Positions 1 to 9,485 of a DNA stretch of 64,000 nucleotides are shown here, in pieces. The number at the start of each line of letters is the position of its first letter. Position 1 is the stretch's first letter. Origin of the DNA: Roseiarcus sp050012775 (GTDB lineage: Bacteria > Pseudomonadota > Alphaproteobacteria > Rhizobiales > Beijerinckiaceae); NCBI GenBank assembly GCA_050012775.1, contig JBEKGN010000027.1, positions 1 through 64,000 of the forward strand, read 5' to 3'. A model generated the notes under the pieces. The model worked only from the letters and a program-made list of their open reading frames with translations, ran no database searches and was not told where the DNA came from. Position numbers and translations under genes: made by a program.

Positions 1-120
1 GATGCCTTTGACCTCGAGCGGATGCAATTTGCAGAATTCGGCGATCTGGTCGAACGTCAGCGACGTGTTTTCGACCAGCCAGACGGCGGTGGCCTTGGGC
101 ATCAGCGGCGCTTCGGTCAT
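1..120 (-). CDS. trcR: TrcR-like cell-cycle transcriptional regulator (DUF1013), 5' part only
   Basis: Only the first 40 codons lie in the window; the gene continues off the left edge. The reading begins MTEAPLMPKATAVWLVENTS and contains the conserved FDQIAEFCKLHPLEVK stretch typical of DUF1013 proteins. The family is nearly restricted to Alphaproteobacteria, where it acts with cell-cycle regulators such as CtrA and GcrA. The family call is firm from this N-terminus; the rest cannot be assessed. About 190 bp separate its start from the stop of tsaD, which lies upstream on the same strand. Confidence 0.85.
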   Translation of the reverse strand, partial: MTEAPLMPKATAVWLVENTSLTFDQIAEFCKLHPLEVKGI

Positions 121-309
121 GATAGGCGAACTCCTTGGACTTTAAGCGGCGCGCGCCGCCGCCCTCCGTGAGGGGCGAGGCGCAGCCTCAAATCGACAAT
201 CTCGAGGGGATTGTCTCTTTATAGGCGCCGCCGCGCCAAAATGCAATGAGCGCCGGGCGGTTCTCGCCCGTGGACGAAGAGCGCGCGGGCGTGCGCGGAG
301 CCCCCGCCT

Positions 310-1368
310 TCACGCCTTGCCGTTCAACGAGCGTTCGGCCTTCGGGTCGAGCGGCCAGCGCGGGCGGGCTGGCGCCGCCATATCGTCGACAAGGCCGCGC
401 CGCAGGCGCTCGATTCCCGCCCAGGCGATCATCGCGCCGTTGTCGGTGCACAGGTTTTGCGGCGGCGCCACGAGCGGCAGGCCGGCCTGAGCGCAAAATC
501 GCGCCATCGCCTCGCGGATCGCGCCGTTGGCGGCGACGCCGCCGGCGACCACGACGCCCCGCGCGAGGCCGACCCGCTGACGAAACAGTCGCAGCCCGAC
601 GCGCATGCGGTCCTCGATCATGTCGACGACCGCGGCCTGGAACGAGGCGCAGAGATCGGCGACATCGCGCGGGCGCAGCGGCGCGATCGATTGGGCCGCC
701 AGGCGCGTCGCGGTCTTCAGTCCCGACAGCGAGAAGTCGGCGCTCGGCCGTCCAAGCATCGGGCGCGGCAAGGCGAATCGGGCGGGATCGCCGTCCCGGG
801 CGGCCGCTTCGACGGCGGGCCCGCCGGGATAGGGCAGGCCGAGCATCTTGGCGGTCTTGTCGAAGGCCTCGCCGATGGCGTCGTCCATCGTCGTCCCGAG
901 ACGGTCGTAATCGCCGACGCCCTTGACCGCGAGGATTTGCGTGTGGCCGCCCGAGGCGAGCAGCAGCAGATAGGGAAACGCCAGATGGCCGGAGAGCCGC
1001 GCGACGAGGGCGTGCGCCTCGAGATGATTGACGGCGAGGAAAGGCTTGCCCGCCGCCAGGGCGATCCCCTTGCCCGTCATCAGGCCGACGAGCACGCCGC
1101 CGATCAGGCCGGGCCCCGCCGCGGCGGCGACGCCGTCGAGGTCGCGCGGGCGCATTTCGGCGCGGCGCAGCGCCCGGGCGACCAGGCCGTCGATGATTTC
1201 GACATGCGCGCGGGCCGCGATCTCCGGCACGACGCCGCCATAGGGCGAATGGGCGGCGATCTGGCTCATCACTTCATCGGCGAGGATTTCGCCCGCGCCG
1301 TCGGGCCGCAGGCGCACCACCGCCGCGGCCGTCTCGTCGCAGGTGGTTTCGATTCCCAATACGCGCAT
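310..1368 (-). CDS. tsaD: tRNA N6-adenosine threonylcarbamoyltransferase TsaD
   Basis: Encodes 352 aa of the Kae1/TsaD family, which transfers threonylcarbamoyl to A37 of ANN-decoding tRNAs together with TsaB and TsaE. Visible motifs are the N-terminal MRVLGIETTCDET, the metal-binding HLEAH (about residues 115-119) and SGGHTQ (about 139-144) followed by the DDAIGEAFDK stretch. The frame is open further upstream to 1542, but the family always begins at MRVLGIETTCDE, so ATG at 1368 is chosen. It is divergent from hemD with 155 bp between starts, a shared promoter zone. Length and motifs are complete. Confidence 0.96.
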   Translation of the reverse strand: MRVLGIETTCDETAAAVVRLRPDGAGEILADEVMSQIAAHSPYGGVVPEIAARAHVEIIDGLVARALRRAEMRPRDLDGVAAAAGPGLIGGVLVGLMTGKGIALAAGKPFLAVNHLEAHALVARLSGHLAFPYLLLLASGGHTQILAVKGVGDYDRLGTTMDDAIGEAFDKTAKMLGLPYPGGPAVEAAARDGDPARFALPRPMLGRPSADFSLSGLKTATRLAAQSIAPLRPRDVADLCASFQAAVVDMIEDRMRVGLRLFRQRVGLARGVVVAGGVAANGAIREAMARFCAQAGLPLVAPPQNLCTDNGAMIAWAGIERLRRGLVDDMAAPARPRWPLDPKAERSLNGKA

Positions 1369-1523
1369 CGTCGGTTCGAATTTCCCAAGTTCGCGGCGCG
1401 ATCGCGTCGCGCGGCCGGAGCCGTCTCTATACGCTTGGCGCGAGACTGGACAGGGCATAATGGAAGGAGGGCCGCGCGGGGCGGCCGCCAAGCGAGGAGC
1501 GTCCCGACGACGATGGCGAGGCC

Positions 1524-2237
1524 TTGACGACAAAAGTCGCACTCATGCGCGCGCGCGACGACGCGGCGCGCAGCGCGGCGCTGCTGCTCGCGCGCGGCTT
1601 CGTCGTGGCGCACGCGCCGGCGACCGAAATCCGCGCGACCGGCGCCGCGCCGCCGCCCGGCCCGTTCGATGCGGTCGTGGCCACCAGCGCCAAGGCTATC
1701 GCGCTGCTCGCTCCGGCGGCGCGCGCGGCGATCGTCGGCGCGCCGCTCTATATCGTGGGAGAACAGACGGCGCAGGCGGCGAGGGAGGCGGGAATCGCGG
1801 TCGCGGGCGAGGCCGCGCCGGATGTCGCGGCGCTCTTGGCGGCGCTGCGCCGGCGCCTCGCGCCCCATTCGCGCGTGCTTTACCTGGCCGGGCGCGAACG
1901 CAAGAGCGCGCTGGAGGCCGCTCTGAGCGAGGCCGGGCATTTCACGGCGCCGGTGGAAGTCTATGCCGCCGAGGCGCGCGCCGCCTGGAACGAAGACGAA
2001 GCGCGCGCGGTGGCCGGATGCGCGGCGGCCTTGCACTATTCGCGCCGCTCCGCCGCGCTGGCGGTGGCGCTGGCCGAGCGCGCGGGCCTCGCCGACCCTT
2101 TTCGCGCGATCCTCCATGTCTGCCTTTCCCCGGACGCCGGCGAACCGCTGCGCGCCCTGGGCGCGCCGCGCCTCGCTTGGGCCTCGGAACCGAGGGAGGA
2201 CCGGCTCATCGACGCGCTCGAGCGCGCGCTGGCGTGA
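1524..2237 (+). CDS. hemD: Uroporphyrinogen-III synthase HemD
   Basis: Encodes 237 aa resembling uroporphyrinogen-III synthase, which cyclises hydroxymethylbilane to uroporphyrinogen III. The family is poorly conserved. Support comes from the N-terminal VALMRARDDAARSA strand-helix, the FDAVVATSAKAI segment, the YIVGEQTA segment, the LYLAGRERK motif and the matching gene order. The start is TTG at 1524 with GCGAGG just upstream; the ATG at 1545 would delete the first beta strand. hemC, normally directly upstream in this order, is missing. Downstream are the mitofilin-like gene and hemY. Confidence 0.85.
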   Translation: MTTKVALMRARDDAARSAALLLARGFVVAHAPATEIRATGAAPPPGPFDAVVATSAKAIALLAPAARAAIVGAPLYIVGEQTAQAAREAGIAVAGEAAPDVAALLAALRRRLAPHSRVLYLAGRERKSALEAALSEAGHFTAPVEVYAAEARAAWNEDEARAVAGCAAALHYSRRSAALAVALAERAGLADPFRAILHVCLSPDAGEPLRALGAPRLAWASEPREDRLIDALERALA

Positions 2238-2331
2238 TGGAATCGACGGCGCGGCGCCCCCCGCGACGACGCGCGGGTTTTCATCCCGCGGCCGCTCGCC
2301 TATAGAAAACCGCGAAGCGAGAGCAAGACCC

Positions 2332-3669
2332 ATGGCCGACGACGCGAGCCGAGAATCCGAACCCGAAATCGCCGAGCCCGCGACCGGCGGCGCCGCTCCG
2401 CCGAGCCGCGAGCCGCGCCATGATCCCGGCGTGATCGAGGGCGAAGCGACGGAATTTCACGAAACGCCGCCGCCGGAGCCGGCGGCCGCCGAACCGGCGA
2501 GCGAGGAGCCGGCCGCCGAGCCGACCGCGGACGCGAACGCGCCGGAAATCCGGCCGAGGACGCGCTCGTCCGGCTTCCCCTTCTTCGCGGGCGCGCTCGG
2601 CGCTCTCTGCGGCGCGGCGCTGGCGCTCGGCGCGGCTTGGCTCGTCGATCCGCGCGCCGCCGCGCTCGGCGCGGCGACCTCGCATCTGGCCGCGCTGGAA
2701 CGTGGCGCCGAAGGCCAGTCGCAGGCCAACGCCAATTTCGACAAGCGCCTCGTCGCGCTGGAGGCGAGCGAGTCCGGCGCCGCGAAGGCCGCGGCTCTCG
2801 AGGCGCTCGGCGGGCGCGTGGCCGCCCTCGAAGGCGCGGCGGACAAAGGCGAAGCGGCTCAAGCGGCGTTGCAGGAAGCGCGCGCCGCGCGGGCCGACGC
2901 CGCCAAGGCTCTGGCGCTCGCGGCCGGAACGGGACAAACGGCGCCGGCGCCGATCCAGGGCGGCGCGCCCGCCCCGTTCGACGCCAGCGCGCTGGAGGCG
3001 CGCATCGGCGCTTTGGAGAGCGAATTGGCGGGGCTTAAGTCCCGCGAGACCGATGTCGGCGCGCTCGACGATCGCCTCGCCAAGATCGAAAGCGCGCTCG
3101 CCGCGCCCAAGAGCGAGGCGCGCGTCGCCGCGGCGGAGGTCGCGCCCAATCGCGACGGGGCGGCCGAGGCGATCCTCGCCATTTCGTTGAACGAGCGTCT
3201 GAACGCCGGGGCGGCGTTCGCGCCGGAATTGACGGCGCTGGCGCGCCTGGGGGCCGACGACGGCAAATTGTCGGCGCTGAGGCCTTTCGCCGACGCGGGC
3301 GCCCCGACGGTCGCCGCGCTCGGCGCCGCCTTCGCCAAGATCGCTCCCGACCTCATCGCGGCGGCGACGCCGCCGAGCGGCGAGGGCGTGATCGATCGGC
3401 TGCTCGATCACATGCGCAAGCTCGTGCGCGTGCACAAGGTCGGCGAGGTCGCCGGCGCCGACGTCGAGGCGCTCGCGCCGCGCATTGCGGCGGCGCTCGT
3501 GCGCGGCGATCTCTCGGCGGCGCTCGACGCCTATGACCGTCTGCCGGATGCGGCGCGTCAGGCGAGCCGGGACTGGGCCAAGGCGGCTGAGGCGCGCCGG
3601 GCCGCGGGCGTGGCGGCGCAAGGCCTGCGCGCGGATGCGGTCGGGCGGCTCGCCGCGGCCAAGAATTAG
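2332..3669 (+). CDS. Mitofilin-like inner-membrane protein (COG4223 type)
   Basis: Encodes 445 aa. The cytoplasmic N-terminus (about 1-80) is acidic and Pro/Ala/Glu-rich. One membrane segment follows at about 82-104 (FPFFAGALGALCGAALALG), then a long Ala-rich coiled coil (about 115-285) and a C-terminal mitofilin-like helical domain. Such proteins sit between hemD and hemY in many alphaproteobacteria and resemble mitochondrial Mic60; a role in inner-membrane organisation or near the heme enzymes is inferred from family knowledge. The frame is open further upstream, but MADDASRE at 2332, clear of hemD, is the sensible start. Composition is extremely Ala-rich, so only architecture supports the call. 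Confidence 0.8.
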   Translation: MADDASRESEPEIAEPATGGAAPPSREPRHDPGVIEGEATEFHETPPPEPAAAEPASEEPAAEPTADANAPEIRPRTRSSGFPFFAGALGALCGAALALGAAWLVDPRAAALGAATSHLAALERGAEGQSQANANFDKRLVALEASESGAAKAAALEALGGRVAALEGAADKGEAAQAALQEARAARADAAKALALAAGTGQTAPAPIQGGAPAPFDASALEARIGALESELAGLKSRETDVGALDDRLAKIESALAAPKSEARVAAAEVAPNRDGAAEAILAISLNERLNAGAAFAPELTALARLGADDGKLSALRPFADAGAPTVAALGAAFAKIAPDLIAAATPPSGEGVIDRLLDHMRKLVRVHKVGEVAGADVEALAPRIAAALVRGDLSAALDAYDRLPDAARQASRDWAKAAEARRAAGVAAQGLRADAVGRLAAAKN

Positions 3670-3746
3670 CCGCGCGGCAAAGGATTTTCACGCGCGGCGC
3701 GTTAGGGATTATGCTGACGCGCCGGGATGCTCGAAGCGGAGACGCC

Positions 3747-5273
3747 ATGATTCGCCTGTTGCTGTTCCTCGCCGCGCTCGCCCTGGCGGCCTACGGCCTG
3801 ACATGGCTCGCCGAGAATCCCGGCGAGGTCACGCTGGCTTGGCAAGGCGTCGAATATAAGACCTCGCTGATGGTCGCGGCGGGCGTCGTGGCGGGGCTGG
3901 CGATCCTTCTGGCGCTCGCCTGGGGCGTCGTCCGTTTCGTCTTTCGCCTTCCCTCGCTGGTTTCGCTCGCGGCCAAGGCGCGCCGACGGGAAAAGGGCTA
4001 CGCCGCTCTTTCGCGCGGCATGGTCGCGGTCGGCTCGGGCGACGCGCGCGCGGCGAGCCGCCACGCCGCCGAAGCGCGCAAGCATTTGGGCGACGAGCCG
4101 CTGGCGAAATTGCTGCGCGCGCAAGCGGCGCAACTCGCGGGCGATCGCGCCGGCGCGGCCGCCGCGTTCCGCGAGATGCTCGAGCATCCGCAGACCCATG
4201 CGCTGGGACTTCGCGGCCTGCATATCGAGGCGCGGCGCAGCGGCGACTCCGAGGCCGCGCTCGACTTCGCGATGCGCGCGCACAAACACGCCGCGCTGCC
4301 CTGGGCGGGGCAGGCGGTGCTCGACGATCGCGCCGCGCACGGCGACTGGGCCGGCGCCCTGGGAATCGTCGAATCCAACGCCGCCGCGCGGCTGATCGAC
4401 AAGCCGACCGCCAATCGCTGGCGCGCCGTCCTCAAGACGGCGATGGCGCAGGATCTGGCGGACCGCGACGCGAAAGCCGCGCTGGCGCTCGCGCAGGAGG
4501 CCTGCGCTTTGGCGCCGGGCCTTGTTCCGGGGGCCATTCTTTGCGGCCGGCTGACCGCGGCCAATGGCGACACGCACCGCGCTGCGAAGATTATCGAGGC
4601 GGCGTACCGGCAGACGCCGCATCCCGGCCTCGCGAGCGCCTATGTCAGGCTGCGGCGCGGCGATTCGGCGGCGGACCGGCTGGCGCGCGCGCGCGCGCTG
4701 GCGCGCCTCGCGCCATTCGATTCGGAGAGCCAGATCACCGTCGGCCGCGCGGCGCTCGAGGCGCGCGACCTCGCGGCGGCGCGCGCGGCGGTCGCGCCGC
4801 TGCTGGCGCCGGGCGCTCCAGCCGGCCGCCCGACCGTGCGCGTCTGTCTGCTGATGGCCGACATCGAGGAGGCGGCGGGCGCCGACGGGGCGGTGCGCGA
4901 ATGGCTCGCCCGCGCCGCGCGCGCGCCGCGCGATCGCGCCTGGATCGCCGACGGGGTCATCAGCGATCGCTGGGCGCCGGTGTCGCCCTCGGGCGCGCTC
5001 GACGCCTTCGTCTGGCGCACGCCCGAAGAGCGCCTGAGCGCCTCGGAGCCGTCTCCAGCGCCTGCGCCGGCCGCCGGTCCTCCTCCCGCCCTCGCCGCCT
5101 CGTCGCCCGCGCCGCCCGCACTCGCGCCCGCGCCCCAAATCGCCTCCGCGCCCAAGCCGGAGCCCCGCGGCGCCGGAACGGTCGTCGTGCTGCCCGCCGG
5201 CGCGCCGGACGATCCGGGTCCGCAAGACGAGGGCGAGCACAAGCCCGGATTTCGGCTCTTCGCGCGCGAATGA
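3747..5273 (+). CDS. hemY: HemY-like heme biosynthesis-associated TPR membrane protein
   Basis: Encodes 508 aa. Two N-terminal membrane segments (IRLLLFLAALALAAYGLTW and SLMVAAGVVAGLAILLALAW) form the HemY_N domain, followed by a TPR-like helical region (about 90-400) and a Pro/Ala-rich tail ending GFRLFARE. This is the proteobacterial HemY of the hemCDXY type, not protoporphyrinogen oxidase; its biochemical role is unsettled. ATG at 3747 is preferred over the codon at 3711 because it opens the first membrane helix directly. It is the last gene of the hemD-led operon; tRNA-Thr follows after about 150 bp. Confidence 0.85.
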   Translation: MIRLLLFLAALALAAYGLTWLAENPGEVTLAWQGVEYKTSLMVAAGVVAGLAILLALAWGVVRFVFRLPSLVSLAAKARRREKGYAALSRGMVAVGSGDARAASRHAAEARKHLGDEPLAKLLRAQAAQLAGDRAGAAAAFREMLEHPQTHALGLRGLHIEARRSGDSEAALDFAMRAHKHAALPWAGQAVLDDRAAHGDWAGALGIVESNAAARLIDKPTANRWRAVLKTAMAQDLADRDAKAALALAQEACALAPGLVPGAILCGRLTAANGDTHRAAKIIEAAYRQTPHPGLASAYVRLRRGDSAADRLARARALARLAPFDSESQITVGRAALEARDLAAARAAVAPLLAPGAPAGRPTVRVCLLMADIEEAAGADGAVREWLARAARAPRDRAWIADGVISDRWAPVSPSGALDAFVWRTPEERLSASEPSPAPAPAAGPPPALAASSPAPPALAPAPQIASAPKPEPRGAGTVVVLPAGAPDDPGPQDEGEHKPGFRLFARE

Positions 5274-5424
5274 TCGCCAGGCAGGGAGGCATCGGCCGGC
5301 GAGGCGTCGCCGTTCCCGCGATTTTCTCGGCGCGCCGGCGGCGCAACCTTGCCAATGCCGGACGATCTGGCTAAGAGACTGCCGACCGTCGGCGTGAGGC
5401 CCGTTACGCTTCACCGCCGCGCGC

Positions 5425-5500
5425 GCCGCAATAGCTCAGCTGGTAGAGCACCTCATTCGTAATGAGGGGGTCGGGGGTTCGAATCCCTCTTGCGGCACCA
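5425..5500 (+). tRNA. tRNA-Thr, anticodon CGT
   Basis: A complete 76-nt cloverleaf can be drawn by eye. The acceptor GCCGCAA pairs with TTGCGGC at 5490-5496, the D-arm holds AGCTCAGCTGGTAGAGC, the anticodon stem CCTCA/TGAGG encloses loop TTCGTAA (anticodon CGT), and the T-arm has GGTTCGAATC. The discriminator is A and CCA is encoded. It reads ACG threonine codons. It marks the border between the conserved hem block and the accessory region, but no integrase and no repeated 3' end was found in the window. Confidence 0.95.
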
Positions 5501-5766
5501 TTTATTTCAATAGCTTAAGCAGAGAAACGGCGGGCCGGGCAAGCCGCCAGCGTCAACGCCGCGGCGTCGAGCGGCCATGACGACATGCCGCGACCCCGAT
5601 CCCGAGCAACGAAAGCCCCGCTTGGCGCCGATTCGCCCCCAGGCTCACGCATACCCAGGTCGAGACGCCCGCTACAGATCAGACATTCGAGTTGTGGGAA
5701 GCGGCGGGCGCACGGCGCGATTCGCCATGACGCCGGCGCAGGGCCGCAGGCGCTCGGCGGCCGGCC

Positions 5767-7581
5767 TTACTGTAGATCGATGGCTTGATAATGCCCGGCG
5801 TCGTCGAGTTGAGTGCCCCACACCTTATGCGAGCCCTGATGGTCGTTCGGGCTGAATGTCAGCTGCGTTCCCAGCCCCATGTCGAAATCGCGCATCCGTT
5901 CGAGCTCGTCGACGAGTTTTTCGGTGCTGATTTGGGGACCGACGCGCTTGATGGCTTCCGCCAGAATGCTGGCGTCGACGTAGCCCTCGAGCGAGACATA
6001 ATCGGGAGATTCGCCGGGGAAATATCTATCAAGCGCCGATTTATACTTAAGTATAATTGAGGCGTAGCTGTTCACGGCGGGCACCACCTGGGTCACGACA
6101 ACGCCGTTGGCGTATCGCGGCCCTAACAGCATCAACTCGTCGGCCAGCGCCGTGCTGCCGACGAAAGAGACGTTGGTGTAGATCAGCGCGGGATAGAGGT
6201 CCCGCGTCTTTTCGATGAACTTCGCCGCCGCGCGATACGAAGCCACCATGACCACCGCCTTGATTTGCCCCTTGAACGCGCGCAATTGCGTGACGGCGTC
6301 CTGCACGTCGACGGTGTTGCGCTTGTAGCCGATGCGAACGATGTCGGGATTGTCGCCGGGCAGCGCGCGCACCGCCTTGGCGACGCCGGCGTAGCCGGAA
6401 TCGCCGAACGCGTCTTGCTGCGCGAACACCACGATTTGACTCGGCTGAATCCGCTTCACTTTCACGAGATAGCGCACCACCGCGTCGGTTTCCTCGGCAT
6501 AGCTCGCTCGATAATTGAAGACGTAGCGGTCGGGCGGATCGCGTCGAAGAATATTGGCGCCGGTGAACGCCCCGAAGAACAGCAATCGGTGATCGAGGGC
6601 GAACGGCAAGGCCACCGCCGCCGTCGGCGTTCCCACATTGCCGACGAAGCCGAAGGCCTGATCGTTATCGTAAAGCTGCTGCATGGCGACGACCGTGCGC
6701 GCGGGTTCATAGCCGTCGTCGGCCGCCACCAGTCGTAACTGGCGTCCGTTCACGCCCCCGGCTTCGTTGATCTGGTTGAACGCGGTCTCGACGCCGATCT
6801 TCATTTGGCGGCCGAGTTCCCTCGCCGCGCCGGTGAAAGGCGCCACCATCCCGAAGCGGATTTCCTTGTCGCTCAATCCGCGAACGGGGCTGTCCACGGT
6901 TCCCAGCGGCGCTGGCGCCGGCGTCGGCGAAGCAGCGTTGACCGCCACGACCGAGGCTGCGTCTGCGGCGCTCGCCGAGTCCGGCGACAGGTCTGCGGAC
7001 GCGGCGAGCGCCGGGGTCACGAACTGCAACTGCGCTGCGCGGTTTGACCAATCCGCGGGAGTCGCGTGCGCTTCCTCGGCCCCCGCCGCCGGTTGATCGG
7101 CTGACAAAACCTGAGCCGCGGGAATCACCGTTAGCGCGAGATGGCGATCGGGCGCGTCGTGGATCGGGGTGGTCGCTCCGATCGTCAACGCGACTGCGAT
7201 CGCAACCGCAACCGCCAAGCCGGCAACCAACCAGCGCCTCCCGCGCCGGGAACCGGAATTCGTGGACTGCTCTGAGGCCGGCGCGGCAAAATCGAGCCGC
7301 GGCAAAGCGAAATCGTCGTGTTGCTGAGGACTGGCGGACGCGGCCGCGTCGCCGACGATGGCCAATCCCCGCTCATATAACTCGGAGGCCGTGGGAATAT
7401 CGGTCGCCTCGTCCGGCTCGTCAGGCGCGTTCTCGACTTCGTCGTCGACGCCGCCCGATCCTTGCCCAAATAACAGCGAGGCTTTTGGAAGGGTGATCGC
7501 GCCGTTTGGCTCGCTAGGCGCTTGTTGAAAGGAGGGTGAAGAGCTCGAGAATTCGGACGGAGTTTCCTGCGTACTCGACAT
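5767..7581 (-). CDS. Membrane-tethered LivK-type periplasmic binding protein with cytoplasmic tail
   Basis: Encodes 604 aa. From about residue 225 to the end it is a leucine/isoleucine/valine-binding (type I periplasmic) domain, opening EIRFGMVAPFTGAARELG and containing the GVNGRQLRLVAADDGYEP stretch. Instead of a signal peptide it has about 115 disordered, acidic residues, then RRGRRWLV and a single membrane span (about 117-136), then a Pro/Ala linker. By the positive-inside rule the tail is cytoplasmic and the binding domain periplasmic. Start is ATG 7581 with GAGAG 8-12 nt upstream; the TTG two codons earlier has no room for a ribosome site. No permease or ATPase genes adjoin it, so a sensory role is as likely as transport. 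Confidence 0.85.
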   Translation of the reverse strand: MSSTQETPSEFSSSSPSFQQAPSEPNGAITLPKASLLFGQGSGGVDDEVENAPDEPDEATDIPTASELYERGLAIVGDAAASASPQQHDDFALPRLDFAAPASEQSTNSGSRRGRRWLVAGLAVAVAIAVALTIGATTPIHDAPDRHLALTVIPAAQVLSADQPAAGAEEAHATPADWSNRAAQLQFVTPALAASADLSPDSASAADAASVVAVNAASPTPAPAPLGTVDSPVRGLSDKEIRFGMVAPFTGAARELGRQMKIGVETAFNQINEAGGVNGRQLRLVAADDGYEPARTVVAMQQLYDNDQAFGFVGNVGTPTAAVALPFALDHRLLFFGAFTGANILRRDPPDRYVFNYRASYAEETDAVVRYLVKVKRIQPSQIVVFAQQDAFGDSGYAGVAKAVRALPGDNPDIVRIGYKRNTVDVQDAVTQLRAFKGQIKAVVMVASYRAAAKFIEKTRDLYPALIYTNVSFVGSTALADELMLLGPRYANGVVVTQVVPAVNSYASIILKYKSALDRYFPGESPDYVSLEGYVDASILAEAIKRVGPQISTEKLVDELERMRDFDMGLGTQLTFSPNDHQGSHKVWGTQLDDAGHYQAIDLQ

Positions 7582-7898
7582 GGACAAACTCTCAGTCGTT
7601 ACATGTGAACGTATCGAATTCGTCTAGATCCGCTTCCTCTAAATCCTTAATATGACCTAAAGTAGCTTGCAGTGATCCCATATGAGGACGCGCGTTAAAT
7701 CACCTTCAACAAGAAGCGGCAAATTTGTCGAATCGAAGCCGAAAAATGGGCATTGTTGCGCAGCGAAAATCACTGCGCGCTCAAACGGATGGTTGGCTTC
7801 CTCGTGGAAAGCCGACATTCTCCAGGGCGGCTTCCTCGACTGGGATTCCCGCTTGCGCGTGACGACCGCTCGCCGCAAATCTCGTGCGCGCTCGTTCC
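7582..7898. other. Gene-free stretch of 317 bp
   Basis: This lies between the end of the acyl-CoA ligase gene and the start of the binding-protein gene, both on the minus strand. Short open frames exist on both strands, but none has a family resemblance or a convincing ribosome site. The part near 7590-7690 is AT-rich relative to the surroundings and should hold the promoter of the binding-protein gene. No terminator-like hairpin was recognised. Confidence 0.5.
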
Positions 7899-9485
7899 CT
7901 AGGATCGCGCCGAAGCGGCGGAGCCGCCGAGCTTCGTCAACCGCTCTTCCATCGCGTGGCGCAGGATTTTCCCGGTCGTGCTGCGAGGAAAATCGTCGAA
8001 GCCGACGAAATGCACCTCCTTGGGCCGCTTGTATCCGGCGAGCGATTTGCGGCAGAGCGCCTCGACGTCGGCTTCGCTGAGCGCCTGGTCGGATCGGGCC
8101 ACGAAGGCGACGGGAACCTCGCCCCACTTGTCGTCGCGCTTGCGGACCACGACGGCGTCGCTGATGCGCGCGTCGGAGAGGAGGACGCGCTCGATTTCGG
8201 CCGGGTAGATATTCTCGCCGCCTGATTTGATCATATATTTCGCGCGATCGACGAAATCATAGCCGCCGTCCGCGTTGCGGCGGAACAGGTCGCCCATCCG
8301 GAACCAGCCGCCGCGGAAATTCCGCAAGTTCGTTTCTTCGGCGTTCCAATAGCCGCTGAACACCGTCGGTCCGCGCACCGCCGCCTCGCCGGGCTCTCCA
8401 TCCGCTACGTCGTTTCCCTCGGGATCGAGCAGGCGCAGATCGCAAAGCGAGCTTTTTCGCTTCGACAGCGACTGAGGGATTTCGCCCGGCGGGATGAGCG
8501 CGGCGGACGCGGGCGGCAACCCGGTCTCGGTCGCTCCAAAACTGTTGAGATAGGGCGCGCCGGTCAGACCGGAAAGCTCGGCGATCAGCTTGGTGGGGAC
8601 GAGGTCCGCCATTGCGCCGATCGCTCGAATGCCCTTGGCCTTGCGGCCGCGCGATTTGAACAGCTCGACGATCGGCTCGATCGAGCCGGGCATCAGCAGC
8701 GTCCAGCCGAGTTTGCTGCGCTCCATGATGTCGACCATCGCAGGAGCGTCGAAGCCGTCGACGACGAACACCGTCGCGCCCGACATCAGAGCGCCCAGCA
8801 TCTGGTCGGTCGAGCCCATGTGAAACATCGGCGCCCAGGCGAGAAAGCCGTCCTCCTCGGTCGCCCGCAAGTCCATGCGCAGCACCGTCATGCGCGCGAT
8901 CTCGGCGCGATGGCTGATGAGCGCGCCCTTGGGAAGGCCGGTCGTGCCGCTGGTGTAAAGGATGACCAGGCCGTCTTCCGGGTCGACGTCGGGAGCCTCC
9001 AGCGTCGGCGGCGCGCTTTCGATCAGTCCTTCATATTCGTTCTCGATGACCAGGATCGGGAGGCCGCGAAGATCGAGGCCGGACAGAGCTTGCGCGAAGC
9101 GGCTCGAGGCAATGATGAGCGCCGGCGCGACGAGATTGACGCAGTGCTGGATCTCGGGGCCGGCCAGACGCCAATTCTGGCACGCGACGATCGCGCCGAG
9201 AAAGGCCGCGGCGAGTTCGACCTCGACATATTCGCAGCGATTTTCCGACACCAGCGCGATGCGGTCGCCATATCGGACGCCCTTGGCGCGCAACGCCGCG
9301 GCGAGCCTCAGCACGCGGCCGTTCAAGTCGGCATAGGAGCGCGTCGCGCCGCCCTGTTCAAGCGCAATAGCCTCAGGATCGCGCTCGACCTGCGAAGCGA
9401 ACAAGCCATAGACGCTCAGCCGACCCGCCCTTCGTATTTCGGCCGCAGGGCTGCCCGCCGAAGCCGCGCTTTCAAGACCGTTCAT
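7899..9485 (-). CDS. AMP-forming acyl-CoA synthetase (AtuH-like), ligase 1
   Basis: Encodes 528 aa of the ANL superfamily, which activates a carboxylic acid to its CoA thioester via an acyl-adenylate. It shows the phosphate-binding loop LYTSGTTGLPKG (about 177-188), the GATETG adenine-binding motif, the hinge/A8 region KSGGENIYPAEIE, and the A10 motif RSTTGKILRHAM with the catalytic lysine at about 506. Substrate cannot be deduced. Its ATG overlaps the TetR stop as TGATG, so the two are translationally coupled. Together with ligase 2 it frames the carboxylase cluster, which suggests activation of a branched or terpenoid acid. Confidence 0.92.
   Translation of the reverse strand: MNGLESAASAGSPAAEIRRAGRLSVYGLFASQVERDPEAIALEQGGATRSYADLNGRVLRLAAALRAKGVRYGDRIALVSENRCEYVEVELAAAFLGAIVACQNWRLAGPEIQHCVNLVAPALIIASSRFAQALSGLDLRGLPILVIENEYEGLIESAPPTLEAPDVDPEDGLVILYTSGTTGLPKGALISHRAEIARMTVLRMDLRATEEDGFLAWAPMFHMGSTDQMLGALMSGATVFVVDGFDAPAMVDIMERSKLGWTLLMPGSIEPIVELFKSRGRKAKGIRAIGAMADLVPTKLIAELSGLTGAPYLNSFGATETGLPPASAALIPPGEIPQSLSKRKSSLCDLRLLDPEGNDVADGEPGEAAVRGPTVFSGYWNAEETNLRNFRGGWFRMGDLFRRNADGGYDFVDRAKYMIKSGGENIYPAEIERVLLSDARISDAVVVRKRDDKWGEVPVAFVARSDQALSEADVEALCRKSLAGYKRPKEVHFVGFDDFPRSTTGKILRHAMEERLTKLGGSAASARS

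Noticed and set aside
5425..5500. tRNA-Thr as a proven island attachment site
   Set aside because: No integrase gene and no direct repeat of the tRNA 3' end was found in the window, so only a suspicion remains.
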